DNA from: CBDCIS01 sp965217565
GTDB taxonomy: Bacteria > Chloroflexota > Dehalococcoidia > Lucifugimonadales > CATOSD01
DNA length: 64,000 bases
Assembly (NCBI GenBank): GCA_965217565.1
Contig: CBDCIS010000008.1
Location: 186,001 to 250,000 of the forward strand
Direction of reading: 5' to 3'
The translations under genes were made by a program, and so were the position numbers. Each line of letters begins with the position of its first letter. The stretch's first letter is position 1. Positions 42,918 to 50,288 of the stretch are shown in pieces. The notes under the pieces are model-generated. The model was not told where the DNA came from, did no database searches, and saw nothing but the letters and a program-made list of their open reading frames with translations.

Positions 42918-44054
42918 ATGACGCAGAACGACAGGATAGCGGCGGCCATTCACGAGTACGACGGGCAGGGATGGCATCGCACGGGCACAACGTCGGACGT
43001 GGAGTCGGCGCATTGGCTCGCGGATAAGGCGCGCGCCTACGCCCCGAACGCCGAGCTCGAGAGCGTAGGGTTGAGCCGCATAGACCTGCGGGATTGCCAC
43101 CTGGAGGCGGAGAGCAGGCGCGCAGCCGGTCTTCCGCTGTTCGACGGCGGGTTCACGGACGCGGGCGGCATTCGCGGACGGCTGGGCGCGATCGGCTCGG
43201 ACGCTGAGATCGGCCTGCTGGAGGCCGGCCCCGGCGAGTTCCAGGACACGTTCGATGTGGAGCGGAAGTCGCCCGCACACGCTGCATACGTCGTGGTCAC
43301 GCGGGGCGGCAGCCCCGGCCTCGCGTGCAGGAACGCGCCGCGCTTCCTCTCGCCATTCGGCCCGCCGACGCTTCAGGTCGGCAGCGAAGAGCGGGATTGG
43401 CTGGATCGGTTGGCGCGCCGCAGGGCTGAAGCCCACTTCGTCGCCAGCGTTAAGCGGGCACCTACGGAGTCCTACAACGTCGTCGCCAAGCTGCGGGGAC
43501 GCAACCCAAGCCTTCAGCCGTTGATGGTGATGACGCCACGCAGCGGGTGGTGGCATTGCGCCGCGGAAAGGGGCGGCGGCATCGCGTGCTGGCTCGAGGT
43601 GATGAGGCGGCTTGCCAACGCCGGCCCCGCTCGCGACGTCATATTCGTCGCCACCACAGGCCACGAGCTTGGGCTGCTGGGCATCCACGCCTTCCTGGAG
43701 CAAAGACCCAGACTCGTGGACGGCAGCGTAGCGTGGATGCACTTCGGGGCGTCGATTGGCGCGGCGAAAGACCCCGGCGTGCGGCTGGGCGCGTCGAACG
43801 CCGAGCTCGAACACGCCGCGCAGACCGCTCTGGCACGGCACGACGCGCCGGAGACGCCGCCCGTCGCTCGCGGCGAGATGGTTGGAGCGGAGTCCAACGT
43901 GGTGCACGGTAAGGGCGCGCGATGCGTCGCGCTGGCTGGCGGGCACGCCTATTTTCATATCGAGACCGACCGCTGGCCCCACGCGGTCAACGTGGGCGCC
44001 GTGGCTCGCTACGCTAACGCCTTCGCGGACGTGGCGGTGGACCTCGCGGGGTGA
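42918..44054 (+). CDS. Degenerate M28-like metallopeptidase homologue
   Basis: 378 residues with no signal peptide. The region LMVMTPRSGWWHCAAERGGG then ACWLEVMRRLAN lines up with the M28 segment that normally carries the first His and Asp ligands, but here the positions read as Trp, Glu and similar. VIFVATTGHELGLLGIHAFL matches the GEExGLLGS element, with GHE in place of GEE. VNVGAVARYANAFADVAVDL closes the fold. The loss of metal ligands suggests a non-catalytic or altered enzyme. No better family assignment is possible by eye. It lies between the ABC-2 exporter and the threonine-dehydratase-like gene in one run. Confidence 0.6.
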   Translation: MTQNDRIAAAIHEYDGQGWHRTGTTSDVESAHWLADKARAYAPNAELESVGLSRIDLRDCHLEAESRRAAGLPLFDGGFTDAGGIRGRLGAIGSDAEIGLLEAGPGEFQDTFDVERKSPAHAAYVVVTRGGSPGLACRNAPRFLSPFGPPTLQVGSEERDWLDRLARRRAEAHFVASVKRAPTESYNVVAKLRGRNPSLQPLMVMTPRSGWWHCAAERGGGIACWLEVMRRLANAGPARDVIFVATTGHELGLLGIHAFLEQRPRLVDGSVAWMHFGASIGAAKDPGVRLGASNAELEHAAQTALARHDAPETPPVARGEMVGAESNVVHGKGARCVALAGGHAYFHIETDRWPHAVNVGAVARYANAFADVAVDLAG

Positions 44055-44089
44055 CGCTGCAACGGCGGGATATTCTAGGAGACATCGAA

Positions 44090-45070
44090 TTGGCAACACG
44101 ACCGACCCTTCTGGACGTCATAGAAGCCAAACGGAGAATTGCGCCCTATGTTACGCGCACTCCCCTTCATCACTACTTGTCGCTGGACAAGCTGCTGGAC
44201 GCCGAGGTTTACGTAAAGCACGAGAACCACCAGCGGTTGGGCGCGTTCAAGATGCGGGGCGGCTTCAACCTAATCTCTCAGCTTTCAGAGGAAGAGAAGC
44301 GGAGGGGCGTGATAACGGCATCCACCGGCAACCATGGGCAGTCCATCGCCTACGCATCGAGCGTTTTCGGAGTCAAGGCGGTCATAGTGGTGCCGGAGGG
44401 CGCGAACCCCGGCAAGGTGGAGTCGATACGCAACCTGGGCGCGGACATCGTCTTTCATGGCAGAGATTTCGACGAGTCGCGCGGGTACGTGGAGAGGGCA
44501 TCCAAAGAAGAGGGATACAGGTACATCCACTCCGCCAACGAGCCGATGCTGGTGGCCGGAGTTGGCACCTACGCGCTGGAGGTTATGGAAGACCTGCCGG
44601 ACGTGGAGGTCATCATCGTTCCGATTGGCGGCGGCAGCGGCGCGTGCGGAGTGTGCATCGCGGCCAAGGGAGTCAACCCCAACGTTAGAGTGGTAGGGGT
44701 GCAGGCTGCCAGCGCGCCCGCGGCCTACCTGTCGTGGAGCAAGGGCCGTATCGTCGAGTCCGAGATGAACACGGCTGCGGAGGGACTGGCTACGCGCGTC
44801 GGGTTCGAGATGACGCAGGAGATTCTGCGCGACATGCTGGACGACTTCGTGCTCGTGAGCGAGGCGGAGTTAAACCGCGCGATAGCGCTTCACCTGGAAC
44901 ATACGCACAACCTGACCGAGCACGCGGGCGCGGCGTCCCTGGCGGCAGCAGTCAAGATAAGGGAGCAGCTCAAGGGAATGAAGGTGGCGCTCATTATGAG
45001 CGGAGGCAACGTCACGCTGGCACACCTGGAGGCCGCGCTCGAGCAGGCAAAGGGTGAAAATCCCCGGTAG
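44090..45070 (+). CDS. PLP-dependent threonine/serine dehydratase-like enzyme
   Basis: 326 residues from the TTG at 44090, chosen because AGGAG ends eight bases upstream; a GTG at 44051 overlapping the previous stop is also open. The PLP Lys is in LGAFKMRGGFN, substrate-binding STGNHGQS follows, and the phosphate loop is PIGGGSGACG. The catabolic or short form is indicated because no ACT domain follows. It would deaminate threonine or serine to a 2-keto acid and ammonia; racemase activity is an alternative in this fold. It ends a run of five or six genes beginning at 40105. Confidence 0.88.
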   Translation: MATRPTLLDVIEAKRRIAPYVTRTPLHHYLSLDKLLDAEVYVKHENHQRLGAFKMRGGFNLISQLSEEEKRRGVITASTGNHGQSIAYASSVFGVKAVIVVPEGANPGKVESIRNLGADIVFHGRDFDESRGYVERASKEEGYRYIHSANEPMLVAGVGTYALEVMEDLPDVEVIIVPIGGGSGACGVCIAAKGVNPNVRVVGVQAASAPAAYLSWSKGRIVESEMNTAAEGLATRVGFEMTQEILRDMLDDFVLVSEAELNRAIALHLEHTHNLTEHAGAASLAAAVKIREQLKGMKVALIMSGGNVTLAHLEAALEQAKGENPR

Positions 45071-45089
45071 GGGCGCCGCCCGGTCGCCC

Positions 45090-45854
45090 CTATGGCTGGC
45101 CCTCCTCTGCCTCCAGCGCCCGGATTTCCGCGTCTAGCTCGCCGAGCCTTACGTATTCCTCTTGCAGAATATGGAAGCACCTCTGGAGATAGAGGTTGGC
45201 GAGCTTTGCGTTGCCGCTGCCGCTGGATTTCGCCGCCTCGACGAGGCGGGGTATCTGGTGGTTCTCAGGGAGCAGCTTTGACAGCACGATGATGTCGGAC
45301 TCGGCCTCCCTAGCCATTGCCTCTTCCCCGCCTTCGACGGCGAACCGCAGCCGTCCGACTAGCTTGGTCAATTCGCCGAGCTTGTCGCCATCGCTCATCA
45401 GGCCATACATTACCTCGTTGATGCTGAGTCCTTCGGCTTCGTGCGACGGGAGCGCCTCGGCGGGCTGGGCAACGGGCGCAAGATCGGAATAGGCCTGGGT
45501 GTAGTTTTCCACGACGTCATTCACAACTGTCATCGCGGAAACGACGTCCGACGGGTCGATGCTGCCGCCAAACACAATGTCGTCGTCGCGAATGTTCGCC
45601 AACTCCGTCAGATAGTCGTAGTCCCTGATCTGTTCCGGAAAGGGCGGGAACGCGAACGCCGACAAGTCCTTTGGCCCAAACTCGCCGATCTGGTTCATTA
45701 GGAACGGAGGCACGTACTTGGAAACGTCCACCGTGATGGGCAGGACTACGAGATACGTCGCCCACAACTCTTCCGTGTCCGCGGAGTTTCTGAAGAAGAG
45801 GAGAGCATGTCCTCTGGGTTGATTTTGGCTGCCTCTTTCGAATACCAAGTCCAT
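45090..45854 (-). CDS. Protein of unknown function
   Basis: 254 residues that I do not recognise. The N-terminal part (about 1-110) has mixed hydrophobic strands (TYLVVLPITVDVSKYVPPF). The middle is an acidic linker with a Pro/Ala-rich turn. The C-terminal half (about 150-254) is largely helical and charged (LGELTKLVGRLRFAV, then a coiled-coil-like tail ending VRLGELDAEIRALEAEEGQ). It has no signal peptide or clear membrane segment. ATG at 45854. It is convergent with the threonine-dehydratase-like gene and divergent from pyrD. A repeat fragment shared with 39891 lies at 45876-45893, just upstream. Confidence 0.7.
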   Translation of the reverse strand: MDLVFERGSQNQPRGHALLFFRNSADTEELWATYLVVLPITVDVSKYVPPFLMNQIGEFGPKDLSAFAFPPFPEQIRDYDYLTELANIRDDDIVFGGSIDPSDVVSAMTVVNDVVENYTQAYSDLAPVAQPAEALPSHEAEGLSINEVMYGLMSDGDKLGELTKLVGRLRFAVEGGEEAMAREAESDIIVLSKLLPENHQIPRLVEAAKSSGSGNAKLANLYLQRCFHILQEEYVRLGELDAEIRALEAEEGQP

Positions 45855-45998
45855 ATCTTGTTTTCCGCAATGCTCCCAAGTAGGGTTGAGACGCTGCCGC
45901 TAACAGGGCTGAGTTACCATTATACGTTACAAATCGCCGAATTAGGTGACGCGCTCTTTCAATTCAGGCGGCGGGGCAGGTTTTTCCGTCGTCATAAT

Positions 45999-46007
45999 TG
46001 CTATAAT
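45999..46007 (+). promoter_or_regulatory. Extended -10 promoter of pyrD
   Basis: TGCTATAAT at 45999-46007 is a full extended -10 with a consensus hexamer. The predicted start near 46014 lies downstream of an open GTG at 45946, which supports translation from 46072. Confidence 0.5.
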
Positions 46008-46071
46008 CTGTGCGGTTACCCTCTCGACTATACGCAGCGTCCCAGCCCAAACAGAGGTTCCCGCGAGAATC

Positions 46072-47103
46072 GTGCTCATTCTAAACCCGGATACGTACAG
46101 GCTGATAGCGAAGAGACTGCTCTTCCACATTCCACCGGAGACGGCGCATACCATCACCGGCGCGGTCCTGAAACAGACGCAGTTTTGGCAAGGCATCTCT
46201 CCCGCCTTCCGTGTGCGGAACCCGAGCCTGGAAGTGGATCTGTCGGGCCTGAAGCTGAAGAGTCCGGTCGGCGTCGCGGCCGGCTACGACAAGAATTGCG
46301 AGTTCCTGCCCTCGCTTGCGGCGCTGGGCTTCGGCTACGTTACGGGCGGAACGGTCACACGGCAAGCGCGATCCGGCAATCCAAGCCCGCGCATTATCAG
46401 GTACACCGAAGACGAATCGCTGATCAACTCGCTGGGATTTCCCAACCGGGGCGTGGAGTTCGCGGCGCGACAGTTGGAGCGGCAGCGAGACTCCACCGGC
46501 GACACGCCGGTAGTCGTCAGCGTATCCGGCACTACCATCGACGAGATAGTCGCCTGTCACCGCAGAATGGAGTCGCTCGTTGATGCTATCGAAATCAATA
46601 TCAGCTCGCCCAATACGCTCGGATTGCGCGTCTTCCAGGAGCAGGACGCCCTGGCAGATTTGCTAACCGCAGTGAACCCCGCCAGAACGAAGCCCCTGTT
46701 TGTGAAGCTGCCCCCCTACCCGTCTTACCAGGCTTCCTCTTCCGCGTCGAACCGGATGAGGGAATCTGTGTTGGCTCTGGCCGGTGTGTGCACAGGGCAG
46801 GGCGTGGAGGCGTTGACACTCGCCAACACCTGGCCGGCCAGGGACTCCCGGCTCGCGGTAGGCTCAGGCGGCATCAGCGGAAGGGTGGTCTTTGCCGATA
46901 CGATCCGGATGGTGGCGGAGGTAAAGGCCGAGGTGGGCGCAAACGTAGCCATAAACGCCTGCGGAGGCATCTTCTCCGGGCAGGACGCATTCATGGCGCT
47001 GGCAGCCGGAGCTACGACAGTCCAACTGTACACCGCCATGGTGTACCGTGGCCCTGGAATTGTGAAGCGAATAAACCAGGAACTGCTGGCGCTTTTGAGA
47101 TGA
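46072..47103 (+). CDS. pyrD: Dihydroorotate dehydrogenase, class 2
   Basis: 343 residues from the GTG at 46072. The frame is open further upstream to 45946, but that stretch precedes the probable promoter and includes an unconserved hydrophobic run. The N-terminus NPDTYRLIAKRLLFHIPPET matches the class 2 membrane-docking helices. GVAAGYDKN, NISSPNTLGLR (with the catalytic Ser typical of class 2) and VKLPPYPS follow, then TLANTWPARDS, then GGISGRVVFADT and AGATTVQLYTAMVYRGPGIV for FMN. It oxidises dihydroorotate with quinone as acceptor in pyrimidine synthesis, at the membrane. A MALINTSR-like loop is less conserved here, so kinetics may differ. Confidence 0.88.
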   Translation: MLILNPDTYRLIAKRLLFHIPPETAHTITGAVLKQTQFWQGISPAFRVRNPSLEVDLSGLKLKSPVGVAAGYDKNCEFLPSLAALGFGYVTGGTVTRQARSGNPSPRIIRYTEDESLINSLGFPNRGVEFAARQLERQRDSTGDTPVVVSVSGTTIDEIVACHRRMESLVDAIEINISSPNTLGLRVFQEQDALADLLTAVNPARTKPLFVKLPPYPSYQASSSASNRMRESVLALAGVCTGQGVEALTLANTWPARDSRLAVGSGGISGRVVFADTIRMVAEVKAEVGANVAINACGGIFSGQDAFMALAAGATTVQLYTAMVYRGPGIVKRINQELLALLR

Positions 47104-47199
47104 TTAGGAAGGTTGAACTCCCCGAATGGCTATAATCAGGATGAACAGGACGATTGGCAGCATTATCATCCACCAGATTCTGCGTGGGCTCAGTTTCAC
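47104..47199 (-). CDS. Putative 31-residue single-pass membrane protein
   Basis: Too short for standard gene calling. From a GTG at 47199 to a TAA at 47104 the frame encodes 31 residues: a basic start (MKLSPRRIWW), a strongly hydrophobic core (MIMLPIVLFILIIAI) and a short polar tail (RGVQPS). GGGAGAG lies a few bases upstream of the GTG. Positive-inside charges flank the helix, as in small membrane proteins. It is convergent with pyrD; the stops are adjacent. Function unknown. It could be chance, but a clean hydrophobic helix with a ribosome site makes it worth checking. Confidence 0.4.
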   Translation of the reverse strand: MKLSPRRIWWMIMLPIVLFILIIAIRGVQPS

Positions 47200-47286
47200 T
47201 TCGCTCTCCCTCGACGCGCGCGCCAAGACTCACTTCTGTTTCAGACCAGGCTATTCTAGCACTACAGGCGGAGGGGCACCTTAGAC

Positions 47287-48099
47287 ATGGGTTACAGACT
47301 AATCGCCCTGGACATAGATGGGACGATACGAAGCAACGAATACGCGCTGTCGCCGCGCACCCGCCGGAGCATTGCCAGGGTGATGGACGAAGGGGTGGCC
47401 GTTACGCTGGCGACGGGCAGGATGTTTCAATCGGCGGTGCGCTCGACCTCAGAGCTCAACATCAAGTCGCCTATCGTCTCCTTCCAGGGCGCGCATATCG
47501 CGGACCCGACGACGGGAGACGTGCTCTGGCACATGCCATTGACGGCCATGATGACCTCAATCGCGCTGGACGAGTTGGCGTCGTGGGAGATGGACGTGAT
47601 GGGCTACTACGGCGGCGAGGTGTATGTCAGCGAAATGACCTCATGGGTGGAAGGCTACGCGGAGAGAAACGAGGTAGTCGTCAACCTGGTGGACAACCTC
47701 AGGGATTTCGCCGTCAACGAGTTTACGCGCCTCGTGGTGGTCGGCGACGAGGAGAAGATACAGAGCCTGGAAACGGACATGAACGCCAAGTTCGAATCGC
47801 GGCTGCACGTGACGAGGTCGCTGCCCCACTTCTGCGAGATTCTGCATCCCGACGGCGGCAAGGACAAGGCGTTGGCCTGGCTGTGCGACTACCTGGGGAT
47901 TCGGCAGAACGAGGCTATCGCGTTCGGCAACGGATACAACGACGTTCACATGCTGGAGTGGGCCGGGCTTGGCGTAGCGATAGGCGGCGCAGTCCCCGAG
48001 GTTCTCGAAGTCGCGGATAGAGTAGCCCCCCCAATAGAGGAGGACGGCGCGGCCCAGGTCATAGAGGAGTTGCTCGGCCAGGGACTAATCGGCCGATGA
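47287..48099 (+). CDS. HAD-superfamily Cof-type phosphatase
   Basis: 270 residues. HAD motif I is ALDIDGTIRSN, motif II lies in TLATGRM, the Lys of motif III is in GGKDKALAWL, and motif IV is AFGNGYNDVHMLEWAG. A Cof-type (C2B) cap is inserted at about residues 85-190. It is a cytoplasmic phosphatase, probably of sugar phosphates or flavin nucleotides. ATG at 47287. Its stop overlaps the next gene by four bases (ATGA), so the PfkB-family kinase is translationally coupled. Confidence 0.9.
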   Translation: MGYRLIALDIDGTIRSNEYALSPRTRRSIARVMDEGVAVTLATGRMFQSAVRSTSELNIKSPIVSFQGAHIADPTTGDVLWHMPLTAMMTSIALDELASWEMDVMGYYGGEVYVSEMTSWVEGYAERNEVVVNLVDNLRDFAVNEFTRLVVVGDEEKIQSLETDMNAKFESRLHVTRSLPHFCEILHPDGGKDKALAWLCDYLGIRQNEAIAFGNGYNDVHMLEWAGLGVAIGGAVPEVLEVADRVAPPIEEDGAAQVIEELLGQGLIGR

Positions 48100-49049
48100 C
48101 CTCCCCCAACGCTTCGAGCGCAACCCCCAAACCGCCGTCACTCGCCGTGCTTGGCAGTATTATCATGGACTTGACGGCCATCGCGCCTGCGCTTCCCACG
48201 GCGGGGCAGACTGTGGTTGGAGAGCGCTTCTATACCGCTCCGGGAGGAAAGGGAGCGAACCAGGCCGTTGCCGCCGCCAGATTGGGGGCGGACGTCAGGA
48301 TTGTCGGGCGTGTTGGCAGGGATGCCTTTGGCGCGACGCTGCTCGACGGCTTACGAGACCACCACATCGACGTCCGAGGCGTGGCGGAGGATCCGCGCAA
48401 CGCCTCCGGCATCGCCATGATTCTGCTCAATGCTCAGCGACAGAATCACATCGTAGCTGTGTACGGAGCGAACGCGGCCTGCGACGACACCCAACTGGAA
48501 GCCACGCGGGGCGCGCTTGACAGCGCGGACGCGCTGCTCCTTCAACTGGAAACCCCGGCAGAAGTATCACTGGCCGCGGCGAGGCTTGCCAGGGAACGCG
48601 GCGTAAGGGTCATCTGGGACCCGGCGCCCGCCCAGGAAGCGCCGTCCAACATCCACGCCGCAGCGGACGTGCTGACGCCCAACCAAGGGGAAGCCGCCCT
48701 GCTGACGGGCGTGGAGGTAACCGGCGTTGAATCCGCGGGGGCAGCGGCGAAGCGGCTGCTCGAAAGAGGGACGCCGACAGTCGTGGTCAAGCTGGGCGAA
48801 CTGGGCGTCTTCTACGCATCAGCCGATGAGAGCGGATACGTCCCGGCCTACGAAGTGGAGGTCGTGGATACGGTGGCGGCTGGCGACGCCTTCGGCGCGG
48901 CCCTAGCCGTCGCCCTCGTCGAGGGTAAGTCCCTGCGCGACGCGGTCCGATTCGGCGCGGCGGCTGGCGCGCTTGCGGTCACCAAGCCTGGCGCGCAGGC
49001 GGCGATGCCCGCGCGCCGAGAGGTGGAGCGATTGCTCGCCGGTTCCTAG
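48096..49049 (+). CDS. PfkB-family sugar kinase, ribokinase-like
   Basis: 317 residues. PfkB signature 1 is GGKGANQAVAAARLGADVRI; signature 2 is DTVAAGDAFGAALAVAL, with the catalytic Asp. GSIIMDLTAIAP and PLPTAGQTVVG near the N-terminus match ribokinase-like members. The VVVKLGELGVFY segment and the C-terminal AAAGALAVTKPGAQAAMP are RbsK-like. It should phosphorylate ribose or another sugar with ATP. It is coupled to the preceding HAD phosphatase, an arrangement often seen for sugar phosphate salvage. The exact sugar is uncertain. Confidence 0.88.
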   Translation: MTSPNASSATPKPPSLAVLGSIIMDLTAIAPALPTAGQTVVGERFYTAPGGKGANQAVAAARLGADVRIVGRVGRDAFGATLLDGLRDHHIDVRGVAEDPRNASGIAMILLNAQRQNHIVAVYGANAACDDTQLEATRGALDSADALLLQLETPAEVSLAAARLARERGVRVIWDPAPAQEAPSNIHAAADVLTPNQGEAALLTGVEVTGVESAGAAAKRLLERGTPTVVVKLGELGVFYASADESGYVPAYEVEVVDTVAAGDAFGAALAVALVEGKSLRDAVRFGAAAGALAVTKPGAQAAMPARREVERLLAGS

Positions 49050-49061
49050 CGGACTATCCGG

Positions 49062-50012
49062 TTAGCCTAGCTTACGCAGCTTCTTGAGGCTCTTGAGCTC
49101 TTTGGGCGGATCCATGTGGCTGCCCCGGATCGTGAAGGCGACCTCTCCCACGTAGATGTCGCCACGCGAGTCAACTGCTATTCCGTGCGGGGCGATGAAC
49201 TTGCCCGGCTCTTCGCCCTCTTCAGGGTCACCGAATCGGGCGAGGAGTTCGCCGCTTCGGTTCAGGATACTCACCCGATGACCAAGACCTGGCGCGTCGT
49301 CCACGCCGCCCATGCCATTGAGCTCCCCGATGTATATGTTGCCGTCGGGGCCGAGCGTCATGCCATCGGGCCGGTGAATGTTGTTCCACATGGTAATGAA
49401 ATTGCCGTCGGCGTCGAAGATCTGCATCCGGTGACACTCCCTGTCCGCGACGTAAACGCGGTCTTCGGCGTCAACCGCGACGTTGTGCGGCCGGATGAAC
49501 TGGCCAGCGTCTATCCCGGGCTCTCCCCACGACAGGATGCGCGCGCCGTCGGGCGAATACTTGTGCACGCGGGAGTTGCCATAGCCGTCGGTGATATATA
49601 TGTCGCCTGTGTTCGGCGATACGGCGGCGTGGGTGGGCCGGTTGAAGGGTTCGCCGCTCCAAATCGTTGACGGCTGGCCCGTCGTGCCTATCGTCAACAG
49701 CAGCTCGCCCTCCGGCGTAAACTTGGTGATGGTGTGGATGCCATCGTCAACGCACCATACCGAGTCGTCGGGGCCGATGAATATGCCGTGCGAACGCCTT
49801 CCGAAGATTCCCTGGCCGAACGTCCTAAGGATGTTGCCGTCCTGGTCGAATACGATGACCGGATTGTCCGGGTTTCGCGTGAAGGCGTACACCTGGTCCT
49901 TGGAGTCCACCGCGACGCCCGGGGTTTCGACGAGGCGGACGCCGTCAGTGAGCTTCTCCCACTCACCGAGAGCCTCGTATCTGAAGTTGCCGTCGCCTAG
50001 AATTACGCTCAT
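49062..50012 (-). CDS. NHL-repeat beta-propeller protein C
   Basis: 316 residues and a clear paralogue of protein B at 19744-20631. Both start with a GSGDYTYE or GDGNFRYE element, share DGYGNSRVHKYS, DREC/DREN-HRMQIF and APHGIAVDSRGDIYVGEV, and have the same number of blades. There is no signal peptide. ATG at 50012. It has no obvious enzyme partner nearby and is convergent with the kinase gene. Lyase, sensor or binding roles are open. A basic C-terminal tail (ELKSLKKLRKLG) extends beyond the paralogue. Confidence 0.82.
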   Translation of the reverse strand: MSVILGDGNFRYEALGEWEKLTDGVRLVETPGVAVDSKDQVYAFTRNPDNPVIVFDQDGNILRTFGQGIFGRRSHGIFIGPDDSVWCVDDGIHTITKFTPEGELLLTIGTTGQPSTIWSGEPFNRPTHAAVSPNTGDIYITDGYGNSRVHKYSPDGARILSWGEPGIDAGQFIRPHNVAVDAEDRVYVADRECHRMQIFDADGNFITMWNNIHRPDGMTLGPDGNIYIGELNGMGGVDDAPGLGHRVSILNRSGELLARFGDPEEGEEPGKFIAPHGIAVDSRGDIYVGEVAFTIRGSHMDPPKELKSLKKLRKLG

Positions 50013-50183
50013 GTTGCAATCTCCTCACACGCGCCCCACGTCGAGCGGTAAGCGGTGTCGTAGCTAAAACGTTTGGGCGAATCGTATAGCAGGATAGGGG
50101 GCGTGTCAACTTGCACAAGACGGAAATACAATCCCACCAATTCCGTGAATCCTGATTTTGACGATTCCCCGCGCCGTTGATTG

Positions 50184-50192
50184 TGATAAAAT
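50184..50192 (+). promoter_or_regulatory. Extended -10 promoter upstream of groEL
   Basis: TG-A-TAAAAT at 50184-50192, about 95 bases before the groEL start. No CIRCE inverted repeat (TTAGCACTC-N9-GAGTGCTAA) is seen, so HrcA control is not indicated. Confidence 0.4.
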
Positions 50193-50288
50193 GTCCTTGT
50201 GGTTCGCCGTTAGTGGGCGGGGTATTGGGGTGAGGCGAGGGCCGCTTTCCGAGGACGACAAACTAACCTGGAGGGTTGAGAGTTACAG

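Noticed and set aside
42018..44099. 693-codon minus-strand frame across the ABC-2 permease and M28-like genes
   Set aside because: It spans two real plus-strand genes and their gap, has no domain and no ribosome site, and is explained by high GC.
47127..47136. TATAAT near 47130 as a promoter for the HAD phosphatase gene
   Set aside because: The nearest TTGAAC is only 12 bases upstream, too close for a sigma-70 promoter, and the hexamer falls inside the candidate small membrane protein.
50100..50288. CIRCE/HrcA operator upstream of groEL
   Set aside because: I looked for TTAGCACTC-N9-GAGTGCTAA and found no match on either strand.
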